Of a DNA stretch of 12,422 bases, positions 5,980-12,422 are shown one piece after another. The DNA is from Chloroflexota bacterium (GTDB taxonomy: Bacteria > Chloroflexota > Limnocylindria > P2-11E). A model generated the notes under the pieces. It did not search any database, was not told the DNA's origin, and saw nothing but the letters and a program-made list of their open reading frames with translations. Made by a program: the position numbers and the translations under genes. Positions within the stretch are counted from its first letter, which is position 1, and the number at the start of each line of letters is the position of its first letter. The stretch lies in NCBI GenBank assembly GCA_005881085.1, contig VBGU01000048.1, positions 1 to 12,422 of the forward strand, given 5' to 3'.

Positions 5980-6523
5980 TGAACTCATCGCGGCCTTCAT
6001 CCCATCGGTAGAGCAGCCGTCCTTTCGGCTTGCCGCCCTCGACGCGGTCGATCGCGTGGACCGACTGGACGACGCGGCGCGTCGGTTCTTCCCAGCGGCC
6101 GATCGAACGCAGGTGAACGGCAAACCCGATCTTTGAGGCCTCCGCGTCGGGGACTCCGCAGCCCTTGCAGATCTGGGCGAAGGCGTCGTCCGGTCCGTCG
6201 GCGTGAAGAGTCGCCGCAAGCGCGACGCCCTCCTTCGCCGCCTTGAAGACACGGCGTACATCGGCGCCCCAGATGTAGCCGGGCATCGCCGCGCTTGGCG
6301 CGATCTCGGGTATGACGAGATAGCCGCCCGCGCTCTTGGAGACCAGCTGGTCGAGCTCCTGCCCATCCTCCGCGACTGTCACCACCGGGGTTGACGCCGG
6401 ACGCTCCGCGAGGACCGCTCGCAGCACCGTGGTCTTTCCCGCAAGGCGCGGCACAGCGAGGACGATGAACGAACGTCTGCCGCGCGCGATCTCGCGGAGC
6501 GTCTTGGCGATGTCGCGCGACAT
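5936..6523 (-). CDS. Stand-alone secretion-ATPase-like (T2SSE/PilT-type) domain protein
   Basis: A 195-residue P-loop NTPase resembling only the C-terminal core of GspE/PilT/VirB11 ATPases. Walker A is VPRLAGKTT (24-32), with Val where the first Gly of GxxxxGKT is expected. A Walker B-like strand GGYLVIPEI has E73. The family's histidine motif appears as ATLHADG (H107). It is followed by ICKGCGVPDAEASKIGFAVH and RRVVQSVHAID, which match the usual end of the core ('VVHL...RRVVEI..I'). The N-terminal domain and zinc-binding cysteine set of GspE are absent, and no pilus or secretion genes are nearby. ATG 6523 is used, but the frame stays open to 6578 with plausible sequence (EPGLDDLVANRT) and no canonical start. 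Reduced ATP binding is possible. Role unknown; family assignment fairly sure. Confidence 0.72.
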   Translation of the reverse strand: MSRDIAKTLREIARGRRSFIVLAVPRLAGKTTVLRAVLAERPASTPVVTVAEDGQELDQLVSKSAGGYLVIPEIAPSAAMPGYIWGADVRRVFKAAKEGVALAATLHADGPDDAFAQICKGCGVPDAEASKIGFAVHLRSIGRWEEPTRRVVQSVHAIDRVEGGKPKGRLLYRWDEGRDEFIKGDGAGSGQAGRA

Positions 6524-6625
6524 TGTTCGATTCGCGACCAGGTCGTCGAGGCCGGGCTCGGTACCGATGGCCCGATGCTAAGTCGACGCTCTGGCACACG
6601 GCATGCCCATAGGGCGGCCAGGATC

Positions 6626-7063
6626 ATGAAGCTCCTCATCCCCGCCGTCTTCGGGCTCGTCTTGCTCACCGGTGCGAGCGGACCGGGGCCGCTCAAGGAC
6701 TCGATGGGCAATTTATTTACGAACCGGGACGAGATGGCCCGCATGCGCGGCGAGGTCGCGGATCTCCGGCACGGGCGCGGTAGCGCCGCGCCGGCATGGG
6801 TGAACCAGTACGCGGGCGCCCTCTGCGCGGCCAACTCCGCCTACATCATGGAGCGCACCGATGCGGCGCTCGGCGTCACCCAGCAGGACATCGCCGCGCA
6901 GTTCCAGCGAATGCACGAGAACGGTCTGGATTGCACGAGCGTTCGCTACCTCGGATCAGTCGGCGAAAGCCAATTCGTGTTCGTGCTCCGCCACGGCCCC
7001 AAGGACGTTTGGTACGTGTTCACGCTTTCGGAGGACGGCCAGACCATCGCCAAGGTCGAGTGA
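6626..7063 (+). CDS. Small secreted protein, unknown function
   Basis: A 145-residue hypothetical protein starting with a short signal peptide (MKLLIPAVFGLVLLTGASG, no lipobox cysteine), so it is probably exported. The mature part has a polar helix rich in Arg and Glu (residues 34-48), two cysteines (C67 in YAGALCAANS and C103 in NGLDCTSV) that could pair outside the membrane, and a C-terminal beta hairpin (QFVFVLRHGPKDVWYVFTLS). The frame is open from ATG 6575, but the signal peptide begins at 6626, which has a weak AGGA just upstream. It lies divergent from the ATPase gene and 24 bases before the oxidoreductase. I do not recognise the family. Confidence 0.65.
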   Translation: MKLLIPAVFGLVLLTGASGPGPLKDSMGNLFTNRDEMARMRGEVADLRHGRGSAAPAWVNQYAGALCAANSAYIMERTDAALGVTQQDIAAQFQRMHENGLDCTSVRYLGSVGESQFVFVLRHGPKDVWYVFTLSEDGQTIAKVE

Positions 7064-7074
7064 CCCGCACCCGC

Positions 7075-7088
7075 TAGCCTTCGGGCTA
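7075..7088 (+). promoter_or_regulatory. TAGCCT -10-like box / UUCG hairpin at the oxidoreductase start
   Basis: TAGCCT (7075-7080) ends 7 bases before ATG 7088, the same spacing as the promoter at 4010-4038, suggesting a leaderless promoter. The same bases form a perfect 5-bp hairpin, TAGCC-TTCG-GGCTA, with the very stable C(UUCG)G tetraloop, ending on the A of the ATG. If the gene is read through from 6626, the hairpin would sit over the start codon. The two readings exclude each other. Confidence 0.35.
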
Positions 7089-8350
7089 TGCGGCCGGTCG
7101 AGCTCGTAATGGTCGGGGCGGGCAATCGGGGCCATCTCGCCTACGGTTCGTTCGCGGAGCGCAATCCCGAGTTAGCGAAGTTCGTCGCGGTGGTGGAGCC
7201 CGACGATGCGCGTCGCGCGCGGTTCGCAAACGCGCACCGCATACCCGCCGAGCGCCAGTTCCGCTCGTGGGAGGAGATCGCCGGCAGGTCGCCGCTCGCG
7301 CCGGCGCTGATCAACGCGACGCTCGAGCGCCAGCATCGCGCGAGCACGCTCGGACTCCTCGCGGCCGGCTACGACATGCTCCTCGAAAAGCCGATCGCGC
7401 CTACCCCCGGCGAGTGCCTCGAGATCGCGAGCGCGGCCGAGTCGCGGGCGCGGCTGCTTCAGATCGCCCACGTGCTGCGCTACGCGCCGTTCTTCCTCGC
7501 GGTTCGCGAGGTCATCACGTCGGGCCGCCTGGGAGCGATCGTGTCCGTCGACTGGCGAGAGAACCTCATCTACTGGCACTTCGCCCACAGCTACGTGCGC
7601 GGGAGCTGGGGAAACACCTCGCGGGCCAGCCCGATGATCCTCACGAAGTGTTGCCACGACCTCGACCTCCTCGTGTGGATCTTCGGCAGGTGTGAGCGGC
7701 TTTCGTCATCGGGCTCGCTCACGCATTTCACGCGCGACGCCGTCGGCCCTGAAATACCCGACCGCTGCACCGACGGCTGCCCGATCGCCGAGGCGTGCCC
7801 CTACTTCGCGCCGCGCGTGTATCTCGATCGCCTGCGCGAGAATCCCGCGAGCTTCGCCGTCGCCGCGGTCACGCTCGACCGAACGCCCGAGGGCGTCATG
7901 CGGGCGCTCGAGACCGGGCCGTATGGTCGGTGCGTCTACCGCTCGGACAACGACGCCGTCGATCACCAGGTCGTGCTCATGCGCTTCGCGGGCGGGCTGT
8001 CCGTCAGCCTGACGATGCAAGGCGCGTCGCACCTCGAAGGCCGCACCATCCGCATCGACGGGATGCGTGCCACGCTGCTGGCCAACGAGGCCCGCGCCGA
8101 AATGGAGATCCACGATCACCGCACCGGTCAGGCGGAGCGCATCACGAGGCCCCGAGGCGTCGGGGGCCACGGGGGCGGGGACGATGGCTTGATGCGCGCG
8201 TTCGTCGGCGCGATCCAGGGTGACCGTGCCGGTGTGCTCACCTCAGCGCGCGAGGCGGTCGCGAGTCATCTGATGGCGTTCGCTGCGGAGCAGGCCCGGC
8301 TGAGCGGCGAGGCGGTGGACATGGAGCGCTATCGCCAGTCGGTCTCCTAG
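7088..8350 (+). CDS. Gfo/Idh/MocA-family NAD(P)-dependent oxidoreductase
   Basis: A 420-residue dehydrogenase of the Gfo/Idh/MocA family, which usually oxidises or reduces sugars, inositols and related polyols with NAD(P). The Rossmann start is VELVMVGAGNRG (GxGxxG-type, G10-G15). The family signature EKP is at 100-102, with K101 likely catalytic. The C-terminal substrate domain begins near 125 and has KCCHDLDLLVWIFG (187-200), giving H190 as the probable acid/base. An insert with C227, C231 and C237 (RCTDGCPIAEACPYFA), plus C282 in GRCVYRSDND, resembles a subgroup of the family with a cysteine cluster of unknown purpose, possibly metal binding. No signal peptide, so cytoplasmic. Its TAG interlocks with the stop of the convergent PstS-like gene via CTAG at 8347-8350. 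Substrate unknown. Confidence 0.93.
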   Translation: MRPVELVMVGAGNRGHLAYGSFAERNPELAKFVAVVEPDDARRARFANAHRIPAERQFRSWEEIAGRSPLAPALINATLERQHRASTLGLLAAGYDMLLEKPIAPTPGECLEIASAAESRARLLQIAHVLRYAPFFLAVREVITSGRLGAIVSVDWRENLIYWHFAHSYVRGSWGNTSRASPMILTKCCHDLDLLVWIFGRCERLSSSGSLTHFTRDAVGPEIPDRCTDGCPIAEACPYFAPRVYLDRLRENPASFAVAAVTLDRTPEGVMRALETGPYGRCVYRSDNDAVDHQVVLMRFAGGLSVSLTMQGASHLEGRTIRIDGMRATLLANEARAEMEIHDHRTGQAERITRPRGVGGHGGGDDGLMRAFVGAIQGDRAGVLTSAREAVASHLMAFAAEQARLSGEAVDMERYRQSVS

Positions 8351-9201
8351 AAAGCCGCGGCGGCGATTCTCTGACCCTCCGCGCTCTTCACGAACTCGAA
8401 GAACGCGCGAATGGCCGGCTTCAACTCAGCCGTGTTCGAGTAGATGAGGGCGAGTGGGCGGACGATCTTGTACTCGCCACTCACGATGGTCTCCTGGGAC
8501 GCGGCGATGCCGTCGATGCTCAGCATCTTGACGCGCTTGTCATTCGCTGTCCGCGAACCGGCGCTCGCGATCCCGATCGCGCCGCGGAACGAGCTGACAG
8601 CGGTGAACATCGCCTCGACCTCGGTCTGCTGGATGACGTTCTTGCCGTAAGTGGGAACAGATCCACCGAAGACGAAGGCCTCGAAGGTCTGGCGCGTCGC
8701 GGCGTTGGGCTCGCGAATGTAAGGTCGGATGACCGGCTCCGTGCCTCCAAAATCCAACCAGCTCATGATCTCGCCGGTGTAGATACGGCGAAGCTGCTCG
8801 CGGGTCAGGTTCGTCAAGGGGTTGGCCGGATTGACGATCACGGCGGTACCGCTGAAGCCGATCGGGATACCGGTAACCTGCTGCTTCTCGGCGTCGGTCA
8901 GCGCGCGGCTCACGAACCCAACGTCGATGGTGTTCGAAACCACGAGCTTGATCGCGGAGTTCGACCCGCTTTCGGAGACGATCCAGTCGATCGCGGGGTG
9001 GAGCTCCTTGAATCGAGCCGTGAGCGCCTGAACGGCGGGGAGCGCGCCACCGCCACCGCTCGCGGTGAAGGTCCCGGACAGTGGCTCGGGCGTCGGTTGG
9101 GCTGGAGCCGCCGCGCCGCAGGCTGCCACCAATAGGAGAACAAGCGCGACCTCTGCGACAGTGGTCGCGTTGTGGCGTGGATCGCCGCGCCGGATTATCA
9201 C
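8347..9201 (-). CDS. PstS-like phosphate/oxyanion-binding lipoprotein
   Basis: A periplasmic-binding-protein-like (PBP_like_2, PstS type) lipoprotein of 284 residues. The N-terminus is basic (VIIRRGDPRH), then hydrophobic (ALVLLLVAAC), with a lipobox and C28 as the lipidated cysteine. The mature part has the ligand-loop pattern of the family: ASGGGGALPAVQAL, SESGSNSAIK, TIDVGFVSRALTDAE, then VIVNPANPLTNLTREQLRRI, YTGEIMSW and RTFEAFVF. It would bind phosphate or a similar oxyanion outside the membrane. GTG 9201 is chosen over ATG 9252 because GGAG lies 6 bases upstream and the leader then has normal length. No pstC, pstA, pstB or phoU is in the window, so it is an orphan here. It diverges from the deacylase gene across a palindrome. 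Confidence 0.88.
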   Translation of the reverse strand: MIIRRGDPRHNATTVAEVALVLLLVAACGAAAPAQPTPEPLSGTFTASGGGGALPAVQALTARFKELHPAIDWIVSESGSNSAIKLVVSNTIDVGFVSRALTDAEKQQVTGIPIGFSGTAVIVNPANPLTNLTREQLRRIYTGEIMSWLDFGGTEPVIRPYIREPNAATRQTFEAFVFGGSVPTYGKNVIQQTEVEAMFTAVSSFRGAIGIASAGSRTANDKRVKMLSIDGIAASQETIVSGEYKIVRPLALIYSNTAELKPAIRAFFEFVKSAEGQRIAAAAF

Positions 9202-9255
9202 GTCCTGCTCCGGCAAAGCGTCGTGGTGGCGGCGAACCACCACAATCGGCAAACC

Positions 9256-9276
9256 GAACTAGGAATTAACTAGTTC
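9256..9276. promoter_or_regulatory. Perfect palindrome in the PstS-like/deacylase divergent region
   Basis: GAACTAG (9256-9262) and CTAGTTC (9270-9276) are exact inverted repeats around a 7-base AT-rich spacer (gaattaa). The site lies in the 91-base gap between two divergent starts (GTG 9201 and GTG 9293) and is the most AT-rich spot nearby. Operator for a dimeric regulator is the natural reading; TAGTTA/TTAACT-type sequences inside it could also serve as -10 boxes. Confidence 0.5.
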
Positions 9277-9292
9277 ATTTGATGGAGGCTGC

Positions 9293-10258
9293 GTGAAGAT
9301 CGGTCCGATCGAGATTCCCCCTGCGGGCGAGCGCAGGACGGGCACGTTCACCTTCGCCAGTGACCAGGGCCTCGCGAAATATGAGTGGCCATATATCGCG
9401 ATCGCGGGCCTCCGGTCCGGCCCGACCGTGCTGATCACCGCGGGGATCCACGCCGCCGAGTACACCGGGATCGAGGCGGCCATACGCATCGGACGAGCGA
9501 CCTCGCCCGACGCGGTGCGCGGAACGATCCTCATCATTCCGCTCCTCAACCGGCCCGGGTTCTACGAACGCAGCATCTACGTGAATCCCGAGGACGGCGA
9601 CAATCTGAATCGGCTCTTTCCCGGCAAGCCGGACGGAACGTGGGGCGAAAGATTCGCGCATCACCTCCTTACCGAGATCATCACCAAATGCGACAACGCG
9701 ATAGACCTGCACGCCGGCGATCTGATCGAGGACCTCGTCCCTTTCGTCATCTACCGCGAGACGAAGGACCCGTCGCTCGACGAGCGCATCGAGGCGATGG
9801 CCAACGCGTACGGCGCGCGTTGGGCCGTGAAGAGCGCGCCGACCGGCGAGCGACCGGGGACGCTGATGGCCGTCGCGGCCCAGAACGGCGTCGCCGCGAT
9901 GCTCGCAGAGTCCGGCGGCCGCGGCCAGCTCATCGAAGAGGACGTCGCGCGTCACGTCACCGGCGTGACGAACATCCTGCGGACGATCGGAGCGATCAGC
10001 GGCCGCCCGGAGCGCGTCGATCTGCCGACGGTCGTCAAGAGCTTCGAATGGCTCCGCTCGCCGGTCGAAGGGATGTTCCACTGTCACGTGCGGGTCGATC
10101 AAATCGTGAAGGCACGCGAGCTCGTCGGCGAAATGACCGACCTCGTCGGCGACCCGATCGCCGCGTTGACCGCGCCGGTGAGCGGGGTCGTCCTCTTCAC
10201 GGTCACGAGTCCCGCTATCAAGAAGGGCGGGCTGCTCCTCGCGATCGGCGCGCTCTAG
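9293..10258 (+). CDS. Succinylglutamate desuccinylase/aspartoacylase-family zinc deacylase
   Basis: A 321-residue zinc hydrolase of the AstE/AspA branch of the M14 fold, which removes acyl groups from N-acyl amino acids or related amides. Zinc ligands are visible as GIHAAEYTG (H53, E56) and DLHAGD (H140). The substrate-arginine region DNLNRLFPGKPDGT follows family pattern, and the general base is E206 in LAESGGRG. The C-terminal beta domain (about 235-321) includes SPVEGMFHC and TAPVSGVVLFTVTSPAIKKG, as in related bacterial enzymes. No signal peptide, so cytoplasmic. GTG 9293 has GGAGG four bases upstream. The next gene starts 3 bases after its stop, so the two are translationally coupled, suggesting the enzyme acts on something imported through that binding protein. 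Exact substrate unknown; not clearly AstE itself. Confidence 0.9.
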   Translation: MKIGPIEIPPAGERRTGTFTFASDQGLAKYEWPYIAIAGLRSGPTVLITAGIHAAEYTGIEAAIRIGRATSPDAVRGTILIIPLLNRPGFYERSIYVNPEDGDNLNRLFPGKPDGTWGERFAHHLLTEIITKCDNAIDLHAGDLIEDLVPFVIYRETKDPSLDERIEAMANAYGARWAVKSAPTGERPGTLMAVAAQNGVAAMLAESGGRGQLIEEDVARHVTGVTNILRTIGAISGRPERVDLPTVVKSFEWLRSPVEGMFHCHVRVDQIVKARELVGEMTDLVGDPIAALTAPVSGVVLFTVTSPAIKKGGLLLAIGAL

Positions 10259-10261
10259 GAG

Positions 10262-12031
10262 GTGGAGGCTCGACGGCGCCTCGCGGCGCTTGGGATCGCA
10301 TCGATCGTCGCACTCCTCGGTGCCGCATGCGTGCCCCAGCAAAGCGACACCCACACACCCGCGCCGGGCGGTTCCTCGGGCGCGCCGGTCTCGAAGCGCG
10401 GCCAGGGAGGCGACCTTCGGATCCTGTACTGGCAGGCGCCCTCAACCCTCAACCCGCATGTGGCAACCGGCCCGCAAGATAGCGACGCGGCTCGGCTGGT
10501 CCTTGAGCCGCTCGCGTCGCTCGGCCAAGACGGCCAGCCGATCGCGAATGGCCTCGCGGCCGAGATCCCGACCGTCGCCAACGGCGGCGTTGCGAAGGAT
10601 TTCACCAGCGTCACGTGGAAGCTCCGTCAGGGTGTGAAGTGGTCGGACGGCTCGTCCTTCTCAGCGGACGACGTGGCCTTCACCTATCTGTACCAGTGCG
10701 ACCCGTTGACGGCGGCATCGACGTTCGATCGCTGCGAGGGCATCCAAAGCGTCGTCGCGCGCGACTCGAACACGGTCGTGGTGACGTACCGGTCGTCCCA
10801 ACCATTCGTCTACCGGTGGGGGATCGGCTCGGACGGGGCGATCCTCCAGAAGGACCAGTTCAAGGGCTGCGTCGGGGCGAGGGCCGCGAGCTGCGACGCC
10901 GACCGGAAGCCCATCGGCACCGGCCCATACAAGGTCCGCGAGTTCAAGGGGAGCGACGTCGTTACGTACGATCTGAATGACAACTTCCGCGATCCGAACA
11001 AACCCTTCTTCAAGTCGGTCACGTTCAAGGGCGGCGGCGAGCCCGACGCCGCGGCGCGCGCGCTCTTTCAGACCGGGGACATCGACTACGCGTGGAACCT
11101 TCAGGTCGACGCGACCACGCTTCGGGCCATGGCGCAGAGCTCGCAGGCCGGCAGTCTGGTCACGGTCTTCGGTTCGAGCGTGGAGCGTGTCGAGCTCAAC
11201 TTCTCGAACCCCGCGGCGTCCCTCGGCGACAAGCGCAGCGAGCCGGATACCAAGCACCCCTACTTCACCGACAAGTCCGTCCGCCGCGCGCTCGCCATGG
11301 CCACGGATCGGGACTCGATCGCAAAGGGGTTGTACGGGACCGATCTCTTTGGCAAGGCGACCTGCAATGTCCTCGCCGCGCCGGAGGCGATGAGCTCGCC
11401 GAACACGAAGGGATTCGATGTCTGCAAGTTCGACCTCTCCGCCGCGAACGCCGAGCTCGATCGCGCCGGCTGGGTGAGGGGTGCGGACGGCGTGCGAGCG
11501 AAGAGCGGTGTCAAGCTGACGATGCTCTTCCAGACGAACGTGAACGCGCGCCGAGAGAACACGCAGCTCATCCTGCAGAAGGACTGGGAGAGCGTGGGTT
11601 TTCAGGTCGCGCTGCGTTCCGAACCGTTCAGCACGTTCTTCCTCGGCAGCTCACCCGGCGGCGCGAATCGGTTCTGGGCCGACGTCCAGATGTACGCCGA
11701 CGGCGGCGACCCCGACCCGACGGCATATCTCGCCGGAAGCTGGACGACCGGACAGATCGCATCGAAGGGCAACAGCTGGCTGCTCGGAAACCGCGGGCGC
11801 TACTCCACCAAGGACTTCGACGCGCTCGTCGCGCAGCGCCGGACCGAGGCCGATCCGGCCAAGCGCGCGGACATCGCGCGACAGGCGAACGATCTCCTCA
11901 TCCAGGACGTTGCGGTGATCCCACTCGTCCAGCGCGCGGCCGTCACGAGCGGTATCGCGAAATCTCTCAAAGGCGTCGACCCCTCGCCCTGGGATTCCGA
12001 GATGTACAACGTCGCCGACTGGACGAAATAG
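10262..12031 (+). CDS. ABC transporter substrate-binding lipoprotein, oligopeptide type (SBP family 5)
   Basis: A 589-residue extracellular solute-binding protein of family 5 (DppA/OppA-like), which delivers peptides, nickel or other organic solutes to an ABC permease. The signal peptide is MEARRRLAALGIASIVALLG, with a slightly atypical lipobox (GAAC, C23), followed by a flexible Thr/Pro/Gly-rich spacer. Family landmarks: GGDLRILYWQAPSTLNPH, the signature TWKLRQGVKWSDGSSFSADD followed by VAFTY, KPIGTGPYKVREF, SVRRALAMATDRDSIAKGLY, and a C-terminal DLLIQDVAVIPLVQRAAV. GTG 10262 is the only usable start before the leader; AGGAGG overlaps it, so initiation probably relies on coupling to the deacylase stop 3 bases upstream. 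No permease or ATPase genes follow within the window. Ligand unknown; the family is certain. Confidence 0.94.
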   Translation: MEARRRLAALGIASIVALLGAACVPQQSDTHTPAPGGSSGAPVSKRGQGGDLRILYWQAPSTLNPHVATGPQDSDAARLVLEPLASLGQDGQPIANGLAAEIPTVANGGVAKDFTSVTWKLRQGVKWSDGSSFSADDVAFTYLYQCDPLTAASTFDRCEGIQSVVARDSNTVVVTYRSSQPFVYRWGIGSDGAILQKDQFKGCVGARAASCDADRKPIGTGPYKVREFKGSDVVTYDLNDNFRDPNKPFFKSVTFKGGGEPDAAARALFQTGDIDYAWNLQVDATTLRAMAQSSQAGSLVTVFGSSVERVELNFSNPAASLGDKRSEPDTKHPYFTDKSVRRALAMATDRDSIAKGLYGTDLFGKATCNVLAAPEAMSSPNTKGFDVCKFDLSAANAELDRAGWVRGADGVRAKSGVKLTMLFQTNVNARRENTQLILQKDWESVGFQVALRSEPFSTFFLGSSPGGANRFWADVQMYADGGDPDPTAYLAGSWTTGQIASKGNSWLLGNRGRYSTKDFDALVAQRRTEADPAKRADIARQANDLLIQDVAVIPLVQRAAVTSGIAKSLKGVDPSPWDSEMYNVADWTK

Positions 12032-12063
12032 ACCCTTCTATAGTCAGCTGCTGATCCAGTGGG

Positions 12064-12068
12064 GGAGG
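12064..12068 (+). promoter_or_regulatory. Strong Shine-Dalgarno before the last gene
   Basis: GGAGG within GGGGGAGGT, seven bases before ATG 12076. It fixes that start and is much stronger than the other ribosome sites here. The 44-base gap after the preceding stop has no clear terminator, so read-through from the upstream genes is likely. Confidence 0.6.
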
Positions 12069-12075
12069 TCTTCAG

Positions 12076-12422
12076 ATGACACGTGATGGTCTGATCAATC
12101 GTCGGCGTTTCCTGCAGTCCATGGCCGCGGTAGGCGTGGTCGTCGCATGCGGACCCACCGCGACGGCCAGCCCGAGCCCCAGCGCGACTGCGAGCGGCAG
12201 CCCCGCGCCGAAGGCGGTCAGCATCGAGTGGTGGCGGCGTAATTACGCCACGGGGACGCAGTCTGCCGAAACGATCACGTCCGACGCGGCCGTGAAGGCG
12301 TACAAGGACCGCGCCGCAAATGTGACCATCGCGATCCAGGGCGGGCCGTTTGGCGCCGAGACCGACCAGAAGTTCGACATCGCGATCCTGCAGGCGCATA
12401 ACGGCCCCGACGTGTTCCACAC
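12076..12422 (+). CDS. ABC sugar-type solute-binding lipoprotein, family 1 (partial, runs off the window)
   Basis: The first 115 codons of an extracellular solute-binding protein, truncated by the window end. The leader is MTRDGLINRRRFLQSMAAVG then VVVAC, combining a Tat-like RRxFL motif (R9-L13) with a lipobox and C25. This suggests export in folded form by Tat and lipid anchoring. A Ser/Pro/Ala-rich spacer follows. The mature start VSIEWWRRN, then AVKAYKDRAANVTIAIQGGP, then KFDIAILQAHNGPDVFH, matches family 1 binding proteins for sugars and polyols ('i..w...., ..f....p.v.v......, .......l.aa..sGn.PDv'). It follows the family 5 binding protein by 44 bases and is likely in the same transcription unit. 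Permease genes would be expected downstream. Confidence 0.85.
   Translation, partial: MTRDGLINRRRFLQSMAAVGVVVACGPTATASPSPSATASGSPAPKAVSIEWWRRNYATGTQSAETITSDAAVKAYKDRAANVTIAIQGGPFGAETDQKFDIAILQAHNGPDVFH

Noticed and set aside
9275..10354. A 359-codon minus-strand frame opposite the deacylase
   Set aside because: It is the antisense shadow of a well-recognised gene, rich in Arg, Asp and Gly as expected from complementing a high-GC coding frame, with no family features.
10661..11257. A 198-codon minus-strand frame within the family 5 binding-protein gene
   Set aside because: Antisense shadow of a clearly conserved gene; no recognisable domain.
12032..12060. Short hairpin (cagctgctg) after the family 5 binding-protein gene as a terminator
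   Set aside because: Stem is only a few base pairs and is followed by a G-run, not a T-run.

Overview
The window is high-GC, tightly packed bacterial DNA with no rRNA, tRNA, CRISPR array or insertion sequence. The best guess for the host is an uncultured Chloroflexota-like soil or freshwater lineage. Supporting signs are the Ser/Pro/Thr-rich 'SPSPTPTP' linkers, a BON protein with an acidic N-terminus, many start codons preceded by a TANNNT-like -10 element at 6-8 nt (leaderless mRNAs), and lipoprotein solute-binding proteins starting with short basic leaders. This assignment is inference from style, not from a marker gene.

Layout. (1) 112-1676 (+): an ECF sigma factor that lacks a normal start codon, overlapping by 3 nt a single-pass membrane protein that is probably its anti-sigma partner (DUF5667-like segment, Pro/Thr linker, C-terminal beta domain). 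(2) 1677-1952: a non-coding block built of two direct and two inverted copies of a GC-rich repeat arm. (3) 1953-4288: a small membrane protein (+), converging on a two-gene minus-strand unit of an M20 metallopeptidase and a BON-domain protein; on the other side of the peptidase promoter is a second two-helix membrane protein (+). (4) 4285-5979: an MFS exporter (-) divergent from an AraC-type regulator (+) that seems to have lost most of its sensor domain. (5) 5936-7063: a stand-alone secretion-ATPase-like domain (-), divergent from a small secreted protein (+). (6) 7088-8350 (+): a Gfo/Idh/MocA oxidoreductase with a cysteine cluster. (7) 8347-12422: an orphan PstS-like lipoprotein (-), divergent across a perfect palindrome from a cluster of zinc deacylase, oligopeptide-type binding lipoprotein and sugar-type binding lipoprotein (+, cut by the window end).

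How it may work together: most of the right half concerns capture of solutes outside the cell (three binding lipoproteins of three different families) and intracellular processing (deacylase, oxidoreductase, peptidase), consistent with an organic-nutrient scavenger. Transport permeases and ATPases are not in the window; if present they should lie beyond 12422. All four convergent gene pairs end by overlapping, two of them through a shared CTAG that carries both stop codons.

No complete new system can be demonstrated. The items most worth a second look are the sigma factor with an in-frame amber and no canonical start, the nested repeat block at 1685-1867, the eroded AraC regulator facing the MFS gene, the minimal ATPase with an altered Walker A, and the palindrome-controlled deacylase/binding-protein cluster.
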